Shown here: positions 1-5,904 of the stretch, piece by piece
How positions within the stretch are numbered: the stretch's first letter is position 1
Layout of the letters: the number at the start of each line of letters is the position of its first letter
Assembly (NCBI GenBank): GCA_020847755.1
Contig: JADLBK010000093.1
Location: forward strand, 1 to 35,858
Length of the DNA stretch: 35,858 nt
Direction: 5' to 3'
Source: Flavobacteriales bacterium
Lineage (GTDB): Bacteria > Bacteroidota > Bacteroidia > Flavobacteriales_F > PHOS-HE28
Program-made: the position numbers and the translations under genes
The notes under the pieces: model-generated
Database searches by the model: none
What the model was told of the DNA's origin: nothing
The model's input: only the letters and a program-made list of their open reading frames with translations

Positions 1-721
1 CATCGCCGGCGAACTCCATGAGGCCGCGCTGGCCGTCGAGCTCGGCGTTGAGGCCGCGCTTGATCATGCGCAGGGCGAGCGGGCTGCGCTGCATCATGAT
101 CTTGCACCATTCCACCGTGGTGTCCTCCAGCTCGGCCAGCGGCACCACCTTGTTCACCATGCCCATGTCGTAGGCCTCCTGCGCGCTGTACTGCAGGCAG
201 AGGAACCAGATCTCGCGGGCCTTCTTCTGGCCCACGTGGCGTGCCAGGTAGTTGCTGCCGAAGCCGGCGTCGAAGCTGCCCACCTTGGGGCCGGTCTGCC
301 CGACGCGCGCATGGTCCGCGGCGATGGTGAGGTCGCACACCACGTGCAGCACGTGGCCGCCGCCGATGGCGTAGCCGTTCACCATGGCCACCACGGGTTT
401 GGGGAGCTCGCGGATGCGCTTGTGCAGGTCGAGCACGTTGAGGCGCGGCACGCCGTCGGTGCCGATGTAGCCGCCGCGGCCCTTCACGTTCTGGTCGCCG
501 CCGCTGCAGAAGGCCTTGTCGCCCGCGCCGGTGAGCACCACCACGCCGATGTTCGGGTCCTCGCGCGCGATGTCCATCGCATCGATCATCTCCTTGTTCG
601 TGTCCGGTCGGAAGGCGTTGTACACCTCCGGCCGGTCGATCGTGATCTTGGCGATGCCTTCGAAGAACTCGAAGCGGATGTCCGTGTATTCCTTGATGGG
701 GGTCCAGTTGCGGGTGCTCAT
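1..721 (-). CDS. menB: 1,4-dihydroxy-2-naphthoyl-CoA synthase MenB (3' end outside window)
   Basis: Crotonase-fold enzyme that closes the second ring of menaquinone by converting o-succinylbenzoyl-CoA to DHNA-CoA in the cytoplasm. The reading frame begins [18 protein letters not shown] and 240 codons lie in the window; MenB proteins are usually about 270-285 residues, so only the C-terminal tail is missing. Family signatures visible are [14 protein letters not shown], the [15 protein letters not shown] active-site loop, and the oxyanion-hole region [15 protein letters not shown]. The start at 721 is chosen because upstream frames are not coding and it matches the usual MenB N-terminus. It lies 52 bp downstream of menD on the same strand and is the last visible gene of the menI-menF-menD-menB operon. 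The stop codon is not seen. Confidence 0.95.
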   Translation of the reverse strand, partial: MSTRNWTPIKEYTDIRFEFFEGIAKITIDRPEVYNAFRPDTNKEMIDAMDIAREDPNIGVVVLTGAGDKAFCSGGDQNVKGRGGYIGTDGVPRLNVLDLHKRIRELPKPVVAMVNGYAIGGGHVLHVVCDLTIAADHARVGQTGPKVGSFDAGFGSNYLARHVGQKKAREIWFLCLQYSAQEAYDMGMVNKVVPLAELEDTTVEWCKIMMQRSPLALRMIKRGLNAELDGQRGLMEFAGD

Positions 722-740
722 GGGCGAATGCAATTCACCG

Positions 741-764
741 CAACGACGCAACGACGCAAAGGAT
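741..764. repeat. Short GCAACGAC direct repeats between menD and menB
   Basis: The menD-menB gap carries back-to-back copies of an 8-bp unit related to CAACGACG, ending in a GCAAAGGATGCGCAACG-like tail. Read on the minus strand the tail gives ATCCTTTG, which resembles the -7 promoter element of this genome (TAnnTTTG) and lies about 35-43 nt before the menB start. It could therefore be a weak internal promoter or simply a low-complexity intergenic repeat. No hairpin strong enough for a terminator was seen here, so menB is probably co-transcribed with menD. Confidence 0.35.
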
Positions 765-773
765 GCGCAACGT

Positions 774-2462
774 TCATGACGAGCGGAGGTGTTGGAAGTA
801 GTCGCGCAGCACCTTCGGTGAGGTGAGCGCATCGGTGGTGATGTGGAGCACGGCCGGTCGCTCGTGCTGCGCGTAGAGATGGTCGAGCCCGGCCTCGAGG
901 GAAACCTGGTCGTTCGCGTGGAAGTAGGGTAGATCGAAGCTCTTCACGAGCTTCTCGATGCTGCGCGTGTGCGGCGCCTCGAACCACGGCAGCAGCTCCG
1001 CGTCCTTGTCCGGGCCGTCGATGTACCGGAAGATGTTGCCTCCGCCGTTGTCCACCACGATCACCTTCAACAACGGACCAAGATGGTTGTTCCAGAACGC
1101 GTTGCTGTCGTAGCAGAAGGCGATGTCGCCGGTGATGAGCGTGGTGAGCTTCTGCGTGGCGAAGGCGGCGCCTGCGGCCGTGCTGGTGCAGCCGTCGATG
1201 CCGCTGGTGCCGCGGTTGCTGTACCAGCGCAGGCCGCGCACCCGGTCGAAGAGCTGCACATAGCGCGCCGGCGTGCTGTTCGCCACGTGCACATCGCTGT
1301 CTCCGGGGATCCGGTCGTTGAGCGTGTTGAAGACGGTGAGGTCGCAGAAGGGCGCTTCGCTCACCAGGCGGTGGTGCAGGCCGCGCATGCGTTCGTCCAC
1401 CATGCGCCAGGCCTCGGCATAGATGCTCTCGGTGGGCTGCGCACCGTTCATGATCTGCGCGAAGAAGATCTCGGGGCTCACGGCGATGTCGTGCGTGAGG
1501 CTCTGGTAGGTATCATAGTGGCGCTGCCCAACGTCCACGTTCCAGTGCTGCAGCGGCCGCCACGTGCGCAACAGCGTCTTGATGCGCTTGCTCACCACAG
1601 CCCCGCCGAAGGTGATCAGCAGATCGGGCTTCAGGTCGTTCTCGTTGGTGGTGTTCACGCCTTCGATCGCGCGGTCGATGCAGGTGATGAAGGCGGTGTC
1701 GTCGAGGTTGCTGGTGGCCTCGGTGTGCACGGTGACCTGCGGGAGCGAGGCCAGGCGCTTCAGTTGGGCCTTCAGGCCGTCGCTCCACACGCCCTGCCCG
1801 GCGAGCACCATCACCTTGCGGCAGGCGCTCACCTGGCCGATCAGCCAGCGGGCATGGTCGGGCAGGATGAAGGGCTCGGTCATCACCGGCGCGATCAGTC
1901 GGCCTTGCGTGGCCTCATCCGCTTCCACGTGTCCGTACAGCGGCTCCGCGAAGGGCACGTTCACATGCACGGGGCCGGGCACCGGCAGCAGCGTGGCATC
2001 GATGGCCTCGTTGATCAGGCGGCCGCAGTGCCAGCGTGCGAGCTCGTCACTCGTGAGGCGTGGGAGCTGCACGCTGCGCTTCATGTGCAGCGCCAGCACG
2101 CCCTGCTGCCGGATGGCCTGGCCCTCGCCCTGGTCCACCCATTCCTCGGGGCGGTCGGCGGTGATCACCAGCAGGGGCACGCGCTGGTAGAAGGCCTCGG
2201 CGATGGCAGGGCCGTAGTTGAGCACTGCGCTGCCGCTGGTGCAGATCAGCGCCACCGGGGCGTGCAGCTGCTGCGCCATGCCCAGGGCGAAGAAGGCCGC
2301 GCTGCGTTCGTCCACTACGCGCAGGCAGGTGATGTCGGGGTGCCGGTTGAAGGCGAGGACGAGCGGAGCGCTGCGCGAGCCCGGGCTGATGACGGCGTGT
2401 CGGACACCCTTGGCGGCACAGAGCCGGGCGAGCTCGGCCGCAGCGAAGTGGTCGGAGGTCAT
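774..2462 (-). CDS. menD: SEPHCHC synthase MenD (thiamine-diphosphate enzyme)
   Basis: Adds the succinyl-semialdehyde unit of 2-oxoglutarate to isochorismate, the committed step of classical menaquinone synthesis. The product is 562 residues, normal for MenD (about 550-580). Motifs seen: [12 protein letters not shown] near residue 24, the activating glutamate in [13 protein letters not shown] (Glu52), ITADRPEEW, and a C-terminal ThDP/Mg motif region [15 protein letters not shown] followed by [12 protein letters not shown]. The start [15 protein letters not shown] at 2462 is preferred to an in-frame start further upstream, because it overlaps the menF stop as ATGA and the upstream codons read through the coding part of menF. 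A -7-like box lies just before this start, so it may also be expressed separately. Confidence 0.95.
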   Translation of the reverse strand: MTSDHFAAAELARLCAAKGVRHAVISPGSRSAPLVLAFNRHPDITCLRVVDERSAAFFALGMAQQLHAPVALICTSGSAVLNYGPAIAEAFYQRVPLLVITADRPEEWVDQGEGQAIRQQGVLALHMKRSVQLPRLTSDELARWHCGRLINEAIDATLLPVPGPVHVNVPFAEPLYGHVEADEATQGRLIAPVMTEPFILPDHARWLIGQVSACRKVMVLAGQGVWSDGLKAQLKRLASLPQVTVHTEATSNLDDTAFITCIDRAIEGVNTTNENDLKPDLLITFGGAVVSKRIKTLLRTWRPLQHWNVDVGQRHYDTYQSLTHDIAVSPEIFFAQIMNGAQPTESIYAEAWRMVDERMRGLHHRLVSEAPFCDLTVFNTLNDRIPGDSDVHVANSTPARYVQLFDRVRGLRWYSNRGTSGIDGCTSTAAGAAFATQKLTTLITGDIAFCYDSNAFWNNHLGPLLKVIVVDNGGGNIFRYIDGPDKDAELLPWFEAPHTRSIEKLVKSFDLPYFHANDQVSLEAGLDHLYAQHERPAVLHITTDALTSPKVLRDYFQHLRSS

Positions 2463-3586
2463 CGGGCCGGCGAAGATACCCGGGCGCTGTGCAGCGACCG
2501 GATGGCCGCGGTCCACGCCGCCGCCTTGGCCTCCGTCTCGCGCCATTCCGCCTCCGGCTCGGAGCCGTCGGTGACCCCGGCGCCCACGTGCAGGGCCACC
2601 GCGTCGTCGAAGGCCTCCATGCACCGGAGGTTCACGAAGAGCTCGGTGCGGCCATCAGCGTTCCATGGTCCCCAGAACCCGGTGTAGAGACCGCGTCCGG
2701 GGCCTTCGTGATTGGCGATGAAGACATTCGCAGCCTGTCGTGGTGTGCCGCACACGGCCGGCGTGGGGTGCACGGCCACCAGCACTTCGTCGAGCGAACA
2801 GTTCCCGAGGTCGGCCTCCACCTCGGTGCGCAGGTGGCTCACGCCTCCGGCGTCGACCGGTCTCGGACCGTGCAGGGCGATGCGTGGCAGGCCGAGCTCG
2901 ATCAACTGGCCCACGATCTCCCGGGTGACCAGCACCTGTTCGCGGCGCTCCTTGGGGTTCCAGTCCTCCGCAAGGGCCGGTGCGTCCGACCGTGGCCGTG
3001 TACCTGCCAGCGCATCGAGGTGCACCAGGTCATCCTCGGCCGTGAGCAACCGTTCCGGCGAAGCTCCGAGCCAGGTGCCGTGCTCAGGGGTGTTCACCAG
3101 GGCCACGAACGCATGGGGCATCCGGTCCAGCGCATCTTCGAAGAGCGCGGCCAGCTGGGCGCGTTCCAACGGCATCGTCACGGTGCGCGAGGCGACCACT
3201 TTGTCCAGCGTGCCTGCGGCGATGGCGTTCTTGGCCTCCCGGACGAGGGCCTCATAGTCCGAGCGCTGCGCATCGTGAGGCCGGCTGCGTTCGGCAGCAG
3301 TGCCACCGACACACCCGTGAAGGGGCTCGAGCGTCACGGGAAGTTCGCCGAACGTCAGTTCCACGTCGTTGCGCACGAAGTGAGTGGCCTGCGGGTCGTA
3401 GGTGAACGGGGCCACCAGGAAGGCCTCATTGAGGCGACCGAGGTAGGCGGCGTCGACCGGTTCCAGGTCGGGGTTGCGCTGGACCCAAAGGGTCACCGGG
3501 CCGCCAGGGACGCGGAACGCGGCGAAGGTGAATCGATGTTCCAGGCAGAGGCCGAGGGCCTGATGCAGGGGGCTGGTCGTGCTCAT
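2459..3586 (-). CDS. menF: Isochorismate synthase (MenF/EntC/DhbC family)
   Basis: Isomerises chorismate to isochorismate, the entry step of the menaquinone branch. The 375-residue product is a single chorismate-binding domain. Visible conserved features are the KVVASR active-site strand, LGASPERLL, AGTRPR, LRTEVEADL, HPTPAVCGTP and the C-terminal GAGVTDGSEPEAEWRETEAKA Mg-binding stretch. The start MSTTSPLHQALG at 3586 overlaps the menI stop by 4 bp (ATGA), and its own stop overlaps menD by 4 bp. With menI, menD and menB as neighbours, a menaquinone role is much more likely than a siderophore (EntC) role. Nothing is visibly truncated. Confidence 0.93.
   Translation of the reverse strand: MSTTSPLHQALGLCLEHRFTFAAFRVPGGPVTLWVQRNPDLEPVDAAYLGRLNEAFLVAPFTYDPQATHFVRNDVELTFGELPVTLEPLHGCVGGTAAERSRPHDAQRSDYEALVREAKNAIAAGTLDKVVASRTVTMPLERAQLAALFEDALDRMPHAFVALVNTPEHGTWLGASPERLLTAEDDLVHLDALAGTRPRSDAPALAEDWNPKERREQVLVTREIVGQLIELGLPRIALHGPRPVDAGGVSHLRTEVEADLGNCSLDEVLVAVHPTPAVCGTPRQAANVFIANHEGPGRGLYTGFWGPWNADGRTELFVNLRCMEAFDDAVALHVGAGVTDGSEPEAEWRETEAKAAAWTAAIRSLHSARVSSPAR
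2471..2478 (-). promoter_or_regulatory. Possible internal -7 box (TATCTTCG) before menD
   Basis: On the minus strand TATCTTCG ends 8 nt before the menD ATG. It fits the TA-nn-TTyG pattern seen before other genes in this window. It lies inside the last codons of menF, so it would be an internal promoter. A chance match cannot be excluded. Confidence 0.3.
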
Positions 3587-4020
3587 GCGAGGGGCGGTGT
3601 TGCGGTGCCGGGCAGCACCACATTGGTCAGTCTGCACACCGCGCAAAGCTCACCTGCGGCGTTCCGCACGCGGATGTCCCACACGTGGGTGGTGCGGCCC
3701 AGGTGCAGTGCCTCGGCGGTGGCGGTCACCCGACCGTCGCGTACGGCCTTCAGGTGATTGGCGTTCACCTCGATGCCCACCACCTGCCGGCCCTCGGGCA
3801 GCACCAGCAGGGCCGAGGCCACACTGCCCAGTGTTTCGGCCAGGGCCGCGGTGGCCCCGCCGTGCAGAAGGCCCATGGGCTGCACGGTGCGGGCGTCCAC
3901 CGGCAGGGAGGCGGTCAGGCGACCGTCCGGATCGACCCCGAAACGGATGTCCAGGTGTTCGGACAGCGTGCCGGGGCGGAAGCGGTCCGCCTGTTCAGCG
4001 TGTGCCGGGGTGAAGCGCAT
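3583..4020 (-). CDS. menI: DHNA-CoA thioesterase MenI (hotdog fold, YdiI-like)
   Basis: Hydrolyses 1,4-dihydroxy-2-naphthoyl-CoA, the product of MenB, to the free acid used by the prenyltransferase MenA. The 145-residue protein has the hotdog core with PMGLLHGGATAALAETLGS, in which Glu62 is the expected catalytic acid, then VGIEVNANHLKAVRDG and LHLGRTTHVWDI. The order and wording of these motifs closely follow E. coli YdiI (MenI) as recalled, including the GLLHGG, INANH and LHLG segments. It opens the men operon and overlaps menF by 4 bp. The start MRFTPAHAEQ is chosen because it sits 4 nt after a -7 promoter box; an upstream in-frame ATG lies beyond that box and inside the divergent regulator gene. 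A generic PaaI-type thioesterase is the alternative, but the context argues for MenI. Confidence 0.87.
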   Translation of the reverse strand: MRFTPAHAEQADRFRPGTLSEHLDIRFGVDPDGRLTASLPVDARTVQPMGLLHGGATAALAETLGSVASALLVLPEGRQVVGIEVNANHLKAVRDGRVTATAEALHLGRTTHVWDIRVRNAAGELCAVCRLTNVVLPGTATPPLA

Positions 4021-4024
4021 GGGC

Positions 4025-4032
4025 CAAAGGTA
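4025..4032 (-). promoter_or_regulatory. -7 promoter box TACCTTTG of the men operon
   Basis: A perfect TAnnTTTG box on the minus strand ends only 4 nt before the menI ATG. With a start site a few bases downstream, as is usual for Bacteroidota promoters, the mRNA would begin at or very near the start codon (leaderless or almost so). No clear -33 TTTG at normal spacing was found. Confidence 0.65.
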
Positions 4033-4040
4033 CCCGTGCC

Positions 4041-4048
4041 GAACTTTG
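4041..4048 (+). promoter_or_regulatory. -7-like box GAACTTTG of the response regulator gene
   Basis: GAACTTTG matches the TTTG half of the -7 consensus and ends 6 nt before the regulator ATG at 4055. It is 8 bp from the opposing men promoter box, so the two RNA polymerase footprints must overlap. Confidence 0.45.
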
Positions 4049-4054
4049 TCCCCC

Positions 4055-4753
4055 ATGCAAAAGGCCACCAAGCCCCGTGTGCTGCTCGTCGAGGATGAAG
4101 AGGGCCTGCGCCATACGCTGCGCCTGAACCTGGAACTGGAAGGCTACCATGTGACCACTGCGGCCACAGGCCCGGAGGCCTTGGAGCGCTTGCGGGGTGC
4201 CCGGTTCGATGCGGCGGTGATGGACGTGATGCTGCCGGGGATGGACGGGTTCTCCGTGTGCGAGAAGGCCCGATTGGAAGGCGACCGGACGCCGGTGCTT
4301 TTCCTGACGGCGCGCACGGCCGCCGCCGATCGCGTGCGCGGGCTGCGGACCGGCGAAGACCATCTGGGCAAACCCTTCGACCTGGAGGAGCTGATGCTGC
4401 GCGTGGCCAAGTTGGTGGCGCGATCGGACGAGCGGCCTCCTGCCGCCGTTCCGGACAAGGTCCGTTTCGGGCCCAACGAGGTGGACCTGGTGGCCTTCGA
4501 GGCGCGCGGGGTGGGGGGCGCGCGCACCCTCTCCCAGCGCGAGGTGATGCTCCTTCGCTTGCTGATCGAGCACGCCGGCGAGGTGGTCTCCCGGGAGGAG
4601 ATCCTCCACAAGGTCTGGGGCTACGATGTCTTCCCGACCACCCGTACCATCGACAATTTCATCGTGGCCTTCCGCAAATTGTTCGAGCCTGACCCGCGCA
4701 ACCCGGTGCATTTCCTCAGCATCCGCGGGGTGGGGTACAAGTTCATGTCCTGA
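4055..4753 (+). CDS. OmpR/PhoB-family response regulator, no kinase gene beside it
   Basis: DNA-binding transcription factor of a two-component system; 232 residues, normal for the family. The N-terminal receiver domain (about 8-118) has the acidic pair Glu13/Asp14, phospho-acceptor Asp57 in VMDVMLPGMDG, Thr85 in FLTART, and Lys106 in GEDHLGKPF. That last motif departs from the usual GADDYLTKPF but keeps the lysine. The C-terminal winged helix (about 140-232) contains LSQREVMLLRLL, EEILHKVWGYD, TRTIDNFIVAFRKLFE and IRGVGYKF. The start MQKATKPRVLLVEDEE is the only one that gives a normal receiver N-terminus. No sensor kinase lies next to it, so its signal is unknown. The next gene is 318 bp downstream beyond a terminator, so it is monocistronic. 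Confidence 0.92.
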   Translation: MQKATKPRVLLVEDEEGLRHTLRLNLELEGYHVTTAATGPEALERLRGARFDAAVMDVMLPGMDGFSVCEKARLEGDRTPVLFLTARTAAADRVRGLRTGEDHLGKPFDLEELMLRVAKLVARSDERPPAAVPDKVRFGPNEVDLVAFEARGVGGARTLSQREVMLLRLLIEHAGEVVSREEILHKVWGYDVFPTTRTIDNFIVAFRKLFEPDPRNPVHFLSIRGVGYKFMS

Positions 4754-4862
4754 TCCCATCGGCCAGGCAACCTTCCGGACAGGTCCGCGTCTTGATGGTG
4801 TCAGTGGGAACTTCTTCCACCCCTGACGTTGGTTCCATCCTATTCCTTGCAGGTTTACCGCG

Positions 4863-4894
4863 CAGGGGCCCACACCGGGCCCCTGTTCGGTTTT
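4863..4894 (+). terminator. Intrinsic terminator after the response regulator
   Basis: A perfect 9-bp stem CAGGGGCCC / GGGCCCCTG with a 5-nt ACACC loop (4863-4885) is followed by TTCGGTTTT. It lies 110 bp downstream of the regulator stop and would isolate it from the T9SS cargo gene. Confidence 0.75.
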
Positions 4895-4996
4895 CCGGCG
4901 GTGCGTTCCAGCGGTTTCGTCGGCCGTTCGTCGCCGGTCGGCGTGATCCGCTCCGTGTCCAAGGGGGTGGGCTTGCGCAAGGCATCCCCTTCGCCT

Positions 4997-5004
4997 TACT
5001 TTCG
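4997..5004 (+). promoter_or_regulatory. -7 promoter box TACTTTCG
   Basis: TACTTTCG fits TAnnTTyG and lies 67 nt upstream of the ATG at 5072. A start site near 5010 would place the hairpin at 5012-5040 at the extreme 5' end of the transcript. Confidence 0.5.
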
Positions 5005-5011
5005 TCTCGTC

Positions 5012-5040
5012 CTTGGGAACGGGCAGGGTCCGTTCCCGAG
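5012..5040 (+). other. 5' untranslated-region stem-loop
   Basis: CTTGGGAACGG pairs with CCGTTCCCGAG over 11 bp including one G-T pair, with a 7-nt loop. There is no T-tract after it, so it is unlikely to be a terminator. Its position at the predicted transcript start suggests an mRNA-stabilising or regulatory hairpin. This role is inferred. Confidence 0.5.
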
Positions 5041-5071
5041 GTTGTGAACACCACTTGAACCCCGCACGCGC

Positions 5072-5848
5072 ATGAGCACCACTACCCTTCGTTCCACCGG
5101 CCTGGCCTTGATGCTGGGCGCCGCCGCCATGGTCCAGGCCCAGAGCCCGGTCGACATCGGCCTGTTCGCCAACAACGGCCAGTTGGAGGTCCGCGTCCGC
5201 CCCACGGCGGATTTCGACGGCATCTTCAGCTCGGTGGTCTTCACCCTGCGCTGGGACCGCAGTGCCAACGTCCAGTTGGGCGACGCCACCCAGCCGGAGG
5301 GTCCCCGTACCTACATCCCGATCGCCCCTTCGGGTGGCGTTCGCGAAAGCGGCTCGTTCAATTATCAGGTCTATGCCGGCTTCGGCTTCGAAGCCATCCG
5401 CAACACCGGCGTCAATTGGGAAGGTGGCCGGGAGTACACCGTGCTCAGCATCCCCTTCACCGGCGAGGCTGCAGTGGAACTGATGAACGACAGCTGGACG
5501 GGTGAGACGCTCAACAATGCGGACTATTACCTGTCCCTGGGCGGCCTCGACCGCACCGGCACCATCTATCAGAAGTCGATCAATGCCAGCGAGCTCGACG
5601 GCGCAGTGACCATCCTCCCGAACCCGAACGACGGACAGTTCATCTTCTCCTTCCTGGTGGCCTCGCCGGCCGACATCCAGGTGGAGGTGGTGAACACCCT
5701 CGGTCAAAGCGTGTTCACCGACCTGCTGCGCGGCTTCGAGGGCACCTACCGCAAGGAGATGGACCTGCGCACCTCCAGCAACGGCATCTACTACCTGAAG
5801 ATCACGCGCAACGGCACCACCGACGTGCACAAGATCGTCTACCGCTGA
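5072..5848 (+). CDS. Secreted protein with T9SS type A sorting domain
   Basis: Exported surface or extracellular protein of unknown activity, 258 residues. A Sec signal peptide (MSTTTLRSTGLALMLGAAAMVQAQ) is followed by a beta-rich domain of about 150 residues (VDIGLFANNGQLEVRVRP to YYLSLGGLDRTGTIYQ). This domain resembles, but cannot be firmly assigned to, cohesin-like modules of Bacteroidota secreted proteins. The C-terminal type A sorting domain begins at ILPNPNDGQFIFSF, continues with VEVVNTLGQSVF, and ends NGIYYLKITRNGTTDVHKIVYR. Type A domains direct export through the T9SS, with cleavage of the tag. The gene stands alone between two terminators with its own promoter. The passenger domain's function is not recognised. 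Confidence 0.85.
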   Translation: MSTTTLRSTGLALMLGAAAMVQAQSPVDIGLFANNGQLEVRVRPTADFDGIFSSVVFTLRWDRSANVQLGDATQPEGPRTYIPIAPSGGVRESGSFNYQVYAGFGFEAIRNTGVNWEGGREYTVLSIPFTGEAAVELMNDSWTGETLNNADYYLSLGGLDRTGTIYQKSINASELDGAVTILPNPNDGQFIFSFLVASPADIQVEVVNTLGQSVFTDLLRGFEGTYRKEMDLRTSSNGIYYLKITRNGTTDVHKIVYR

Positions 5849-5867
5849 CCGGTCCCCTGACGGCATG

Positions 5868-5893
5868 ACAAAGGGTGCTTCGGCGCCCTTTGT
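5868..5893. terminator. Bidirectional terminator with UUCG tetraloop
   Basis: ACAAAGGGTGC pairs with GCGCCCTTTGT over 11 bp (one G-T) around a TTCG loop closed by C-G, a very stable tetraloop hairpin. It lies between two convergent genes (stops at 5848 and 5905). The stem gives runs of A on one side and T on the other, so it can serve both strands. Confidence 0.85.
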
Positions 5894-5904
5894 TCGTTCA
5901 GGGC

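Larger units (their letters stand above)
4754..5071. other. 318-bp intergenic region: terminator, then promoter and 5' hairpin
   Basis: No credible gene is present. The stretch holds a GC-rich hairpin terminator (4863-4894), a -7 promoter box (4997-5004) and a second hairpin (5012-5040) that would lie at the 5' end of the downstream mRNA. Confidence 0.7.

Noticed and set aside
969-2687. 572-residue open frame on the plus strand antisense to menD and menF
   Set aside because: Its translation is rich in His, Val, Gly and Arg with no domain, and it lies opposite clear menD/menF motifs. It is a high-GC shadow frame; similar ones at 5875-7368, 13184-14632, 16195-17940, 21256-22665, 25947-27704 and 29785-31563 were dropped for the same reason.
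4021-4060. -33 TTTG element for the men promoter
   Set aside because: The nearest TTTG is about 25 nt upstream of the -7 box, longer than the usual spacing; not claimed here or at the other boxes.
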